A stretch of DNA of 64,000 nt from Paramarasmius palmivorus (taxonomy: Eukaryota > Basidiomycota > Agaricomycetes > Agaricales > Marasmiaceae): assembly GCA_037176845.1 (NCBI GenBank), contig JAYKXP010000034.1, positions 310,001 through 374,000 on the forward strand. The letters run 5' to 3'. Shown here piece by piece: positions 38,888-50,799 of the stretch. A model generated the notes under the pieces. That model was given only the letters and a program-made list of their open reading frames with translations, was not told the DNA's origin and did not search any database. Positions within the stretch are counted from its first letter, which is position 1. Each line of letters opens with the position of its first letter. A program made the position numbers and the translations under genes.

Positions 38888-39492
38888 GGCGGCTATGTCA
38901 CTGTGATGATTGGCGGTTTGCTATACCTATACTTATATACAGTCTAAAATATGGGCCTTCTGGTATCTATCGAATGTATGATGTACAAGTATTGAAAAAG
39001 GAGTCTTAATGTACTTATATGAATGGTTATGTGATCGACTGTGGTTGGTATTGTTCATCACTGTTCGGAACAGCGATCGCGGGTTTGTGTAATCAGCGTT
39101 TCTTGTTCTTTACCACCACGATGTCCTCTTCAACGCCTCTTCAACTTGGAATCCCGCTTCTAAAAGCCAACCGCAAACGGAATATATTGGGCAAGCAGAG
39201 TGCAATGTTGAGTTGGAATAGCGTTTTCGTGGGCAGGTGTTGCAATGGAAATGACTAGCATGCTGAAATCTCGAATTGTACGTGAAAACCTTTCTGGACA
39301 ACGAAAATGAATCAATGCTCATTTTCTATACATAGTCCAGGTTGTCTTTGTCACAGCCATCATGCTTCTGTCGCCAGCGCAGAGCATGAAGGGCGCTTCG
39401 CCCATACATAGCCATTCGCCATTCGTCATTAGTCACCACGAGGAGATGCCAACGACACACCATTCTTGACCTTGTACTTTGTGGAGTCGTGC
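38888..39492. other. Intergenic, no gene seen
   Basis: About 600 bp between the DUF6699 gene and the kinase start. Nothing was recognised. Confidence 0.5.
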
Positions 39493-42358
39493 ATGGGCTC
39501 CAGAGAGCAAGACTCCTCGAATTTGCCCAGCAACGGAACACGAAATCACCCTGAACTATCGAGTACCAGAAAGATCGAGACCGAAGAAGAGCTTCGTGCG
39601 GTTTTAGCCCTACCGGACCCCCTCGGCGCACTGCTGTCACTGGAACCATCATGTATACCTTTTGTTGTGGATTTGCTTCAGCTGGTACTTAGGCTCATAA
39701 TTCTTCTGAGTGTTGTAAGCTGACGGTCAATACAGGAAGGACACAAAGCATTGGCTACAGATGACTATCGGAAAAGCTGCTTACGGAGCCTTCGAGTATT
39801 GGTTAAGAAACACCATGTCCTACCACCCTCCCTCTTTCTGAATGATATTACACGGGAAGGAACACATCCACTTTTAGGAGGAGGCTTTGCGGTGAGAATT
39901 TCGACCGAAAAAGATGGAAGCATTGGCTCATACCGACTCAGGATATATACAAGGGATCCGTTCGCGGACAATCAGTTTGCTTGAAAGTGCTTCGGACATA
40001 CGTCGAAAGAGACCAACGGAAAAGAAACAAAGTGGTCGCTGTGAGCAAAATTAGTCTATAAACTTAGACTGCTCACCTCAATCTAGGAATTTTGCCAAGA
40101 AACGGTAGTATGGAAGCAATTAAAACACTCGAACGTCCTCCCATTCCTAGGCGTCAATACCGAACTCTTTTCTCCCGGTTTCTGCCTGGTTTCGCCTTGG
40201 TTGGAAAACGGAGACATCATATCTTACCTGAAGGAGCATCCTAGTCATGATAGACTAAAATCGGTCCGTGAAAATTGCTCTCCTGCCATCGCTATACTTA
40301 GTCATGCATGAAGATATATGAAATAACCTCGGGGCTGACCTACCTTCATTCTCTTTCTCCGATGATTATACATGGCGATATCAAAGGGGTATGTTCATTG
40401 AACGCTTCTTCTTTCGCCTTCTAATCATGACCTAGGCCAATATCCTCGTCGATAATAGCTTGAGTTGCTGTTTAGCGGACTTTGGTCTCGCTGCGGTGGC
40501 CGGAGACACCCAGCTCATGAATGCCACAACAAGTGGCACTTTAAAAGGGTCCCTACGGTGGATGGCCCCAGAGATGTTCAATATGAGTATCGGAACACCA
40601 ACTAGCGGTACTATAATCGACAAGTCTCCCCGAGATGTGTATGCCTATGCCTGTACGATTCTCGAAGTGTGTCATTTGCTGGCTCAGTGATTGCTATTTT
40701 GTGCTGATAGCCACTAGATTATGACTGGCCGCATCCCGTTCCCAGAGCTGATGGATCCGGCGGTTATGTTCCAAGTTATACGTGGGGCACGACCCAGTCG
40801 GCCTACCGAAGGCTGTTGGTGTCCTGATAATATCTGGAATCTAGTGGAATTATGTTGGCAGGAAGATCCGGGGGAACGGCCTCGCGCTGTGCAGATAGAG
40901 ACGTATTTGAAGAAGTTGCTGAGAAGCGACCAAGAAGATATAGTCTTCAGCCCTGAACCCTCAGAGACCCTTGACGCCGAGCTTCACGCCCACGACGATT
41001 GGGTCATAACAGGGCACAATAACTCTCAAGGACACAAATCCGACTCGGACAGTGACGAAAGCTCCTTCGACACTGTTACCTCTTTCTTTCGTGCTCACAC
41101 AGAGGAACTCCAGAGAGCATGCCATCTCCCTGATCCCAATATCGACATTGGAAGCATGGATGCGGAGCATGCTTGGGACCTGATCTACGTCGCAAATAAC
41201 GAACTAGACGAGACTGCTTGGGTAGCTCTCGAAGCATTGGAATGTTTAGCCAAACTGCATTCCTACCGCGTTATTCAGAGTGAGTTTTGACTTTCCAATC
41301 GAAGTCTACACTCCCTCACTGCAGTGTCAGATTTGGTTGTCGCGTGCAAACACCGTATTGCCCCGTTTTATCAAACCAGGTCGGAACGATGGGATGTATT
41401 GGCACTGAAAATACAGATTCAGATGGCTATGGTGCAACTCTTCGAGTACGGCTTCTCTTCATCATCATCTCATCCATCTAATGGGGTGTAGGCTACGTTT
41501 CATAGACGACCTGGAAAGCCTTGGCTCCGCGTGGATTGATCTGCATTCTATCTTCCTGCAAATGACAGCGGATCTAGAGCACGCCGCAGGGTTTTTCCAG
41601 ATTGGTTTTGGTATGCTTTTTCTAGCATTCTACTTGAAGTTATATACTAATATCATGCAGACGCAGATCCGCAGGCTGGATGCTTCGACATATGTAGACG
41701 CTTTTATCTTTACCAGAGAATACTTGCAGAACAACTACTCCCCCTAACGTCAAGCCCTAAGTATACCCAGGACGTCACTAAGACATTACACCCCTTCGAA
41801 AGGGCAACTCCTTACCTTCACCCATGGATCGACTACTCCGAAGTACAACGTGAATCGATCGGATTGTCCCTCGACTTTGGCTATCGTCACTTCAAACCTG
41901 TGGAGGTTTACCGCGTAGGAGAGACGTTGCTCATCCGTGATGCACCTATGGATAAACTCAAGGAGCAAGCTACCATCCACGGTCTCTTGAGCGTGACAGC
42001 TATAATCGATGGGATGTCTCAGTGGCCGGTCGAGGTGCAGAGACAGCAACATCCTATTTCGCTCCAAGATCTGCTTTCGGACGTCTATGATTCACTTCGC
42101 CGACGCATACGCCCGCGGGAGTACAACGCCTTGAGCAAGGAAGATGCAAATGAGGTGGCGGCGGCGTTTTATCGCAGATGCGACGCGTACAGGGCAGCCT
42201 TTGGTGACAGACGTGCTGAGGCGGAGATTGCAGACGGGTTGAAGAGAGTTGATTATCTTAAGGGAAGGTCAAAGCTTGGCTGGGCTATAATGGAGAACGA
42301 TAATGGACGGGCGGTTGTCAGGTTGACGGTGGAAGAAGGTTATATTGCCTCGTACTAG
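39493..42358 (+). CDS. TKL-like protein kinase fused to DUF6699
   Basis: About 800 residues in roughly ten exons from MGSREQDSSN. The N-terminal helical part is ELRAVLALPDPLG to LLQL. The kinase domain has a Gly loop LLGGGFADIYKG, Lys in VCLKVLRTY, C-helix Glu in CQETVVWKQLKH, catalytic loop HGDIKGANIL (the usual Arg of HRD is Gly), DFGLA and SLRWMAPEM. An acidic linker and a helical middle follow. The last exon starts at 41661 and continues without Met into DUF6699: LHPFERATPYLHPWIDYSEV, MSQWPVEVQRQQ, ISLQDLLSDVYDSLRRRIR. The DUF6699 frame opens only by splicing from the kinase exons (41614|41661 junction), so the fusion is real in the DNA. The least certain joins are near 40262-40316 and 41438-41486. 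Confidence 0.82.
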
Positions 42359-43294
42359 CTGGCAGGGTGCTTGTTGGGTCGGTATTCTCATCAAACCAAT
42401 ATGACAAGATGATGTATAATAGCAAATACTTCGAATAATATACGCTTGAGAAAGAGCAACGGGAAAGACGAATTCCGGGACAGGGGACGGCTCGAAAGCG
42501 AAGGCGCCCCGAGCAAGCACCTCGTACAGGGCACTTTGAGCTGGGTGACCTGAGCTCATACTAGAGGGGTTGTCAACAACAGCTGCACTGCTAGCGCTAG
42601 TTGATCAGGTAGGCCGTAATCATTAGGATCTGAGGAAGCGCAGGTCTAGATGGACAGGACTGATCCAAGAATACTATGGGTCAATGGGGTATCGAAGAGG
42701 CCGCAATAACTGAATAGTATACTGATGAGCGGCGGGGAGAACCTGAAGGACGTAAAGAATAAGCAAACGCATTCTAGAACATAAATATCCGCCCAACACA
42801 GGCTAGAGCCATGTCCCTGCTCCAGAAGTAGCGTTCTTCCAACCTCCTCTTTTAACTAGTAGTGAACAAGTTCGGCTAGTATGAGGAAGTGCCAGCCAAA
42901 CGATATTCAAGATCCAACCAGCAAAGAAATTCGTTGAAGGAACGCAGCGGCACATCATCACATGCATGATCATGATGTAGAAGACGAATAGGCGGCCGGC
43001 CGCTCACTCAGGGTAACACTGACAGTGACATGCGACAGATGAAAAGCACAATGCACATGACTCTTTCCACGATGCCGCCGGCGCCGTCAGGCTGAACCTT
43101 CTTGTCATCTCCCTTTAAGCTTCAAACCGTACGCGTCGAACAAAGATGTTTGAGCGATCGTCACGGTAGTCGCCAACAGGTGAAAGAGTTATCGTTTGTA
43201 CACATTCATTTCTAAAAAGCCGTTACAGAGAAAGGTTTCCATATATCAGACAAAAATTGTAGTACGGTTCAAGGCAAGCTCGCATCCAATCCAG
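42359..43294. other. Intergenic, no gene seen
   Basis: Convergent 3' flanks of the kinase and GH43 genes. No supported gene. Confidence 0.55.
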
Positions 43295-44284
43295 CTACTC
43301 CGGCTTCTCGGTCACGATCTTTCCTTCCTTATCGTAGAAAATTTCCTTCACCTTCACGCATCGGAGATGGTCAACTCCTTTGCTCAGCTCGCAATCATGA
43401 TAGAACAACCACCACCTTCCCTCGAATTCCACGACCGAGTGCTGTGTAGTCCATCCAAGGACGGGTTCCAGAATCCGCCCCGCATACGTGAACGGACCCA
43501 AAGAACTAGAGCTCGTTGCGTAAACGAGGTAGTGCGTGTCCCCAGTCGAGTAGCTGAAGTAATACACATCATCCTTCTTGTGCATCCACGCCCCTTCGAA
43601 GAACCTCCTGTCGTGGTCATCCGCCGCGATTGGCTCCCCCGTCTCAGGTGCCAGGATAACAAGGTCTTGCACTGGACCATCAACGCTCCTCATATCATCG
43701 TTCAGCTTGGCAACCTTCGGGGAAAGCGCCTGCGAACCAGGGCCAGATGGTTCCTTAAGGCCCAGCCATTTCTCGTCGAACGATTCATGACCTGCCTGGT
43801 AGCACTGCAGCTGTCCGCCCCACAGCCCGCCGAAATAAAGGTAGGCAGTGCCATCGGTGTCTACGAATGACGCGGGGTCAATGCTGAAGCTCCCGTGGAT
43901 GGGCTCTGGATCCGGAGCGAAGGGTCCCTCGGGTGTATCGCCTACAGCTACGCCGATGCGAAAAATGCCGCCCTTGTCCCGCGCAGGGAAGTAGAGATAG
44001 TACTTTCCGTTCTTGGAAGCACAGTCGGGGGCCCAGAGTTGCTTCGAGACCCAGGGGATGTCTTCGGTGCGCAAAACGACACCGTGGTCCGTGACCTCTG
44101 CAGCTGGAGAAGAGAGTGTGGGGAGCGAAAAAACGTGGTAGTCGGCCATATCGTAGTGATCGCCATTGTCGTTGGAAGCGATGTTGGTTTCGCGATCATG
44201 CGAAGGGTAGATGTAAATCCGACCGTTGAAGACGTGAGCCGATGGGTCCCCAGTGTAGAGGTGAGTAATGAGTGGTGCTGACAT
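43295..44284 (-). CDS. Glycoside hydrolase family 43, intracellular
   Basis: Intronless, 329 residues, with no signal peptide. It is a five-bladed propeller enzyme of the arabinofuranosidase/xylosidase group. The expected acids are present: Asp in YTGDPSAHVF (general base), Asp in FSIDPASFVDTDG (pKa modulator) and Glu in RRFFEGAWMHK (general acid). Other family segments are VSKQLWAPDCASKNGKYYLY and TQHSVVEFEGRWWLFYHD. The lack of introns and of secretion signal is unusual beside the intron-rich neighbours and is compatible with ancient transfer from bacteria. It probably acts on short arabino- or xylo-oligosaccharides inside the cell. Confidence 0.93.
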   Translation of the reverse strand: MSAPLITHLYTGDPSAHVFNGRIYIYPSHDRETNIASNDNGDHYDMADYHVFSLPTLSSPAAEVTDHGVVLRTEDIPWVSKQLWAPDCASKNGKYYLYFPARDKGGIFRIGVAVGDTPEGPFAPDPEPIHGSFSIDPASFVDTDGTAYLYFGGLWGGQLQCYQAGHESFDEKWLGLKEPSGPGSQALSPKVAKLNDDMRSVDGPVQDLVILAPETGEPIAADDHDRRFFEGAWMHKKDDVYYFSYSTGDTHYLVYATSSSSLGPFTYAGRILEPVLGWTTQHSVVEFEGRWWLFYHDCELSKGVDHLRCVKVKEIFYDKEGKIVTEKPE

Positions 44285-45597
44285 TGTGGTACTGATGTTT
44301 GGGATGAGAATCAGACCTCGACGAGCCAGGGCTTAAAAATGTTTCGAGTACAGAGTCCCCCGTTGTTCTACATAAATTTTCAGCGAAGCTGGAACTCTCA
44401 TCCTTGGCTTCTACTGCCACCTTAGCTTACAAGTCCCGTTGTGAGTTAATCTCATGGTTTACTTCATCTCATGTCTGATAAATGTTGATGTAGATGACCA
44501 TCGTAGTAATCAACTCCCCTTTTCACCCGACGGCCAAAGCCTTTTCTGTCATCAGAGTTTCAACAAGCTCTTTGTATCGCGGGAAGTATGCCAATTCTCT
44601 TAGCATTAAGGCGGTGATCTGTCGCATGTCACTTATTTGTGGCCTGCTCGTAATAACGATGTAAACACGCAAGCGTGATCGCGTGTTTTTTGACTGGTCC
44701 AGAGCACATCTAGGTTGGACAGGTTGAAACTTTCCGTCGCTTCGTAGTCCTTTCATATGGTCGTTGTGCCGTTGACTACTGTCAATTTTACTCTCGCTTT
44801 CCTTGAGCATGTTTTATGGCCATCGTGTGCTCCTTGTTGCGAGCTAGACACAACGGCAGAACACGAACCCGATGGTCGGCTCTTTTTGTTATGTACTAAT
44901 CACAGTGGTAGATGTCCACGATAAAGTTATGGCCATCGATTCCGACCATCCTTTTACTGTTCGCTCAATTCGACATGTCTGGGCACATACTCTACATTGA
45001 ATGCTACGTCGGTGTCCAAATTTCGCGTGTCGCTAGTACCTTTCTCACCTCAGCGGTCATTCTCATTGTCGATATTTAGTATCTTCGTGGCATAGCTGAA
45101 CGCTCCGAGTCTTTCCATGACTCGCGGCCCGCGAGGCTTCTCAAGTTCCTTGAGGCACATCGATTGACATATAAACTTTCAACATACTCGTCGTCGTCAT
45201 CTTCGTCCAATAGTCTACAGTCATTGGGTTCATAGTAAATTGTACCTGATTGAGCTCGTCAAATTCTGGAAGTATCTTACCGCTCCTAATCCCCTCATAA
45301 AATATCCTATTGGCAGAGAGTAAACCTTAGATTAAAGCGGAGATTGTCGCACCATTTCCTTGTGCGTATGTTCGCCGGAAGTCATGCCGAAGAACCTATT
45401 CCGGTGGTATCGCCTGGACAAACTTCTATCGATGATGCCTGCGGAAATGACCTGCTAATCTACATTCGAGACCCATTGGGTCTCGAACTGATTGGCACAC
45501 TGTTGGGCATCCATGCCAACTATTTTAATATTCGCGCGTAAGCATGGAATTAATTTAATTACGGGTGCATAGTCTACTGTTGCATATGGCCCAACTA
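44285..45597. other. Intergenic, no clear gene
   Basis: About 1.3 kb. A minus frame around 45060-45240 reads as an acidic stretch (RLLDEDDDDEYVESLY) and could be a gene fragment, but it lacks a start, joins or homology. Confidence 0.45.
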
Positions 45598-48289
45598 CTA
45601 TGTTAGTTCAGTGATATCCGAGTAATCTGCTGGGCTAACAATCACGATGTCATCCTCTTCGCTCGAAGGTGACGGGGGTATGTCCTGCACGGGCTTTTGC
45701 TTCTTAGACCTGGACTGGCTGTGGTCGCCTGCTTTGGCCCATTCCTTCGCGTCCACTGTGTAGTACTTGAGACCGTTGCCTATCAGCGCAAAAGGATTGC
45801 TAGTCGGATCCTGTTTACAGTAGTTTGAGCGACTTTTCAGGAGGGTAAGATGGTCTACTCACTTCGGAGTCGACAACCCGTTCAGTAATCGATGTAATGT
45901 AACCGAGAATCCATTCACGAGCTCTGGTTTGGCCCGCCAATTCGCCGGTAGGTGACAGATAGATATGAAAGAATGAGACTAGATTGCAGGATTGGGTCAA
46001 ATATCGAAAAATTCAAATACAGTCAACATACTCTTAAAGGGTGCCCAGGCGCCGGTGATCGTATTTCGAGTAGGTAGAAATAAAGCTAGATCTCCCTCCG
46101 AAAACTTGTTAAACTCGATCTTCTGCCGGGCTTGTTCGCGGTACATTCTTCCTTGTTTTACCAGTTCGTGGCGAGTCCAGTTTCCCGTCTTGAGCGCCTC
46201 TCGAGAACGGAGAAGCTCAGGAGTCGGTTTGCTCCAGTCAAGGTCCGCTTGCAATAAAAAATACTTAGTCCCGTTGTCCAAACCGTAGGGATTCGTACTG
46301 GTCGGATCCTGTAGGGTTACTGCTCAGCTCGTCTAGTGTTGCTGCGAGGCGGGCCATACGTACATCACGGACGACCACTCGTTCGGTAATGGAAGTGATT
46401 CTGGCCACAAACCACTCGCGAGCTTTTAACTGCTCTTTCACGTTCTCGGGTGCTTGTAAGAAATGGTGAGGAGAAGAGACTGTAATAATGAGATCCAGAT
46501 TAGGCTCTTCATGTGACTATACGATAAGGTGGCATACCATTAAAAGTCGCCCAGTTGCCCATCGGCTTGCGAGTTTGAAGAAATAGGGCTATGTCACCTT
46601 CAACAAAGTTCCGAAATGCCAGTCTGCCGTCTGCGAGATCCATCAATTTTCTGCATAATTTCTTCAACTTGCGGATATCATTGTCAAGCTTTGACTCTTC
46701 ATCCGGGGCGTGTCCATCCTCAGGTGTTGTTGCCACAGGACGATCCTCTGGCAATGACTCTACAAGCGCGCCCATATCTGCTGAGGAAGTGAATATTTCG
46801 GTCGAGCAAATGAAGAGAAGCCAATACCACTCACCTGGTCCTTCTGGGATGTGTTTACACTTCACCTCCAAGGTCGTCAGAAAGTCTGTTAGCATTTGAG
46901 GCTGACGATCACTCCGCTCAATGTTGTTTCGTAGCTCCGTAAAGAGAGCGTTATCCCATCCTTTGGCGAGAGGAATGCTAGCTTCAGAAGGATCGAGGTC
47001 AACCAAGCTACGCAATACATCAACGATGTTAGGTCGAGAACCCGGCTCGCCTTCCCAGCATCGGTTGATCAGTGACCACAACTCATTTTGGATTTCAACG
47101 TTCGTGGGCCTGGAAGGTCGATCTCCTCTCCAAACAGCGAAGGCAACTGCTGCATCGTTGGCTAAATGGTGGAAAGGGCGAAGGCCGGTCACAATCTATG
47201 TCATTTACGTGAGAAACAGGCTGTTCTCGAAGCACTGTCACGAACCTCGTAGCACACACATCCATAGGAGTAGATGTCGCTCTCTTTGGTTGCCGTACTC
47301 CCCATGTGTATCTCAGGAGCAGACCACCTTGCTGTTCCTGCTGCATGTGATGAGGAAGAAGTGATTTTGAATAGCTGAGAGTCTGCTACGCGTGATAAAC
47401 CGAAATCTGCGATACACGCCCTGTGCGCTGGCGTTATCAGAATGTTGAGCTGCTCAACCGGTCAGTTCTTAGGTATTGCTTGATTCCGATGAAGCTGGCT
47501 TACGCCTTTGAGATCACCATGTACGATCTTGAGAGCATGTAGATAAGATATACCGCTTGCTATATCGTGCATCTAGACCGTGCGATCAGCAACGAATTGG
47601 TAGAGTATACAGTCGAGCCCACTTACGAGCTGAAGCTGTTTGACAGAGTCGCATGGGGTGTTCTGAAGGTAGTGAGCGAGGTTCCCATTTTCCATCCACG
47701 GTGAAACCAAGCACATGCGCTCTTGCTTGTTATCGAGATAATATAGCCCGAGGCAAGGAAGAACATTTGGATGTATAAGCTGTCGCCAGACGATGGCTTC
47801 GCGTAGAAAGTCCTGTCATAGTCAATAGGTATTTTCTTCGATTGGTTCGAAATTGCACGCACTTTCAATAAACGTTTGACATCAGACATGATATACATCT
47901 TGACAACTTTCAAGCATACGACTCGACCAGAATCTCCACCCAAAATACCTTTCCAAATATCTCCGAACCCACCGCCGGCGACTGGATGGTTTCCCATCGT
48001 GTTCAAATTCTGGATCGTCATGCAACTTGGATAAAGATCGGATGCTTTAGATAGGCGAAGCATTGTGGTGCAGATTGAGGTGCGTAAGGTAGTGGTAATG
48101 TCCGGAGCATCGATTAACTGGCGCATATTTTCAGCATTGAACAACGGAGAAGACATGCTGTACACTTACCAGCTGCAGCAAATCCAACAAGGATTGAGCA
48201 AGGGTCCCTCTTTGATCCAGCAACTCTCGATAAGCCTCCTTGTCATTGAATATTGTGCGGAGACGCCTAAGCTCCTGGTCGTAGTTCAT
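45598..48289 (-). CDS. TKL-like protein kinase fused to two Atg11-claw domains
   Basis: Eleven exons join in frame to about 720 residues from MNYDQELRRL. Residues 1-85 are helical (RGTLAQSLLDLLQL). The kinase domain is about 85-345: AGGGFGDIWKG, VCLKVVKMY, FLREAIVWRQL, HGDLKGLNIL (HRD Arg is Gly), DFGLS and TARWSAPEI. After an acidic linker and a short basic helix comes claw 1 (about 455-540: FRNFVEGDIALFLQTR, NWATFNVSSPHHFLQ, REWFVARITSITERVV, NPYGLDNGTKYFLL), then claw 2 (about 590-680: EFNKFSEGDLALFLPTR, REWILGYITSITERVVD, NPFALIGNGLKYYTV). These match the C-terminal domain of fungal Atg11 and the FIP200 claw. The tail DDIVIVSPADYSDITEL is SIM- and AIM-like. Exons 8 and 10 are both 116 nt. 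Confidence 0.88.
45735..46625 (-). repeat. Tandem duplication of claw-domain exons
   Basis: Two homologous exon sets within the kinase gene. Intron positions and phases are the same in both copies: phase 1 within the N|V and K|I codons before the PHHFL/FHIYL strand, and phase 0 before DPTSNP. The middle exons (46364-46479 and 45863-45978) have equal length, 116 nt. Confidence 0.85.
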
Positions 48290-50799
48290 GGAGAAGAGCA
48301 GGGTCAAAAGTGTTCCCAATGAATACTCGTCGAGTCCCTGCAGCGCCGTAAAACCTCATTGACATGACAGAGTGACTGATCGGTTCCGTGTATTGCTAGT
48401 GTGACAGTGATAGGGGTGAAAAGTAAGTCAATGAATTGGGTGTTTTTTTTTTTACATACTAGAGGCTTCCATCATTTTCGTCGTCGTCCAGCACGTTGTC
48501 GAAGAGTGTTTGGTCATCGATTCATCGCTCGGAACAACCGGCGGGTGTTTGGCAACCTTGTTGTGCCAAACAAATACCCTCTTGTTCCCGGCCCCCATGT
48601 TGAATATCGAACAGACAAAAATGGGGTTCTTTTGACTCAGGAATACATTTCTGGTTAACGCGTGGGTGTCCACACTTGTATCGTCCGGTGTTTAGCTGAC
48701 CAGTTAGGTCTTAGGCACAGTAAGGACCACCCAAGGAGAAACTCAGGCTGTTGGCGCGGCCGTTTTTTTCTTTTTCACTTCACTCTGTCTAGACGAGCAC
48801 CCTGCCCTTGTGACACCCCTGGGTGTCCTCCAGGCTGCTTCTGCGATCGTGGATTGATGCATGTCGACTCCAGCTCATTAAGCTTTATGCAGCTGGTTTT
48901 TGAGAACAGTCCAAGACTGGAAGAGGGTGTGGTGAGTGTTACGGTACTTGTCGTTGTATCTCGCTTTCCAACTCTACTTTTCAGGAATTCGGCCACGCAA
49001 CCGTACGCAGTCAAACCATTCATCCCGTACCCTTTCCCTCTGGTCGAATAATGATGAACGTTCTTGGAGAACTTCGATTTGGTTAGGAAATCACCATTGT
49101 TCATTCTTGAGTCTCCGTGCTCACCGGTTCAAAAGGTTAATGAACTGGCCCCCGGACTAGAAAATCCCGCACCTCGGTGGCAATAGAAGTCTGCTTTTCA
49201 AGGATTCACGTTTCATCACCGTCATATGCATCGCCGTCTTACCTTCGTATGAACGCATGCCCTACTCGAGGAAGGTCTTCTCTGCTGTTGAGCATCGGTT
49301 AGGTATGGGCAATTCCAGAGTCCTCACCGGCGGAACTCTTGGGTGGATGGATTGGTAAACTCGTCGTTCACTTCGGAGGTGCGTAATGTCAGCGTGTAAG
49401 CTGCAGCGTTGATTCAGTTCTTACACAGATGATTCAAGCCTAACGCTCAACGGAAAGACGATGTCCGGCAGTTGCTCTATCAGAGCGACCTATATCTATA
49501 CTTTCACAAACTATCGTTAGTAAGTCACTAGTACTAACATGCATGGATATCCTTGTTCTGATTCTTGCTCATTGTCTTTTCCATAAGGTCGAGAGATGTC
49601 TAGTATTTTTCACTACCTCCAGCTTTTCTGTACAGAATAACGATTCTAAATGGAAATCTAGATTCTGGCACCCATAGAGTTTATTTGCCATTTTGATACC
49701 GTTCGATGGTCTAATGTAAGTAGCTGAATGTCAGTCAACGGAAGCTTGAAAAGAATAGGCAATGCGTACCGTTGAAAGCCTTCCCTTGTAGTTGCCTCAC
49801 AAACTACCACGCACTTCGTGTTTTGGACAGGTGGACGCGTAGCACGGTCCGTTTGTTTCATTACAAGTCGGAGTATAGCACACTGTCAGTGCCGAGCCTG
49901 TGGATTCTCCTTGTCGCGGCATGTTGCCCGGGCGATCTTGGTCGACCTCTTTCGTCTCACGAATAGACTATAGCTACAGTTAGCGACAGAGCCACACAGG
50001 AAGCATAAAGAATGAAAACTGCACCTTTCCTTCATTTTGCTCTGTTCCTTTTTCGGTTTCAAACGTGCTTGGAGTCATGATGGATTGTGAACCCCCTCCA
50101 CGAGTTCGAGGGGCATTTAAAGCACCACTGTCCCGAGATTGTTGCCAGGAGGAACACTCTTGATGTTCCTCGCCAGTTACATTGAGAAAAACACTGCAGA
50201 TGAAGGAACAAATGATGATGGTTGTGGTTGTGAGACAAGGCGTCACAGCCGCGCGGGTCAGATACAGTTTTCATCATGCCAACTTGATATCAAACCACCA
50301 CCATCACCGATCCTCTCAACCAAGATAGCCTAATATTGCGAGTAGGCGACCGTCAAGGTTTTTGTTCCAAGAGAGGTGATATTGTCTGTTCAAACTTCCG
50401 GGTAAATGTAGTTATTGATGGTATATTTTTACTATCTCAACTAGTTCCAACTACTCGAGATTGTCAAGTCTAGCTTCGAGAAACTCAATGGACAAGGAAT
50501 CGATATAAGAGGGATTCCATCATGATCAGACCAAATGACTGATCAGAACGCGTCCGTGGTTTACTTTTGAGTGCTATATACCGTGTTGACTGGGCCCTAA
50601 CGGGTTCTCTTACCTGTTGTAAGTATGGGCGCTAGGGCATTCTCCGAGCCATATCACCATTTCCGGCGAATTACTCCCAGCTTCGGGGACTGAGCTTCCG
50701 ATGAGATAAATGACAATCGTCGAAAATGGAAGGACTTAATGTGCGCACTGCGAGTCAGCTGGCTGTCAGGCTGACCTCTAGATGCAATAGGATCCATCC
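48290..50799. other. Long intergenic region
   Basis: About 2.5 kb. Frames at 48401-49160 and 49658-50333 are short, overlap on both strands and show no motif. No gene or mobile element was recognised. Confidence 0.45.

Noticed and set aside
41751..42358. Independent DUF6699 gene
   Set aside because: No Met exists upstream of the domain start in its frame; it is joined to the kinase by splicing.
47840..47855. GGTTCGAA resembling a tRNA B box
   Set aside because: It lies in a kinase intron; no A box or cloverleaf could be drawn. The same holds for similar strings near 57664 and 60172.
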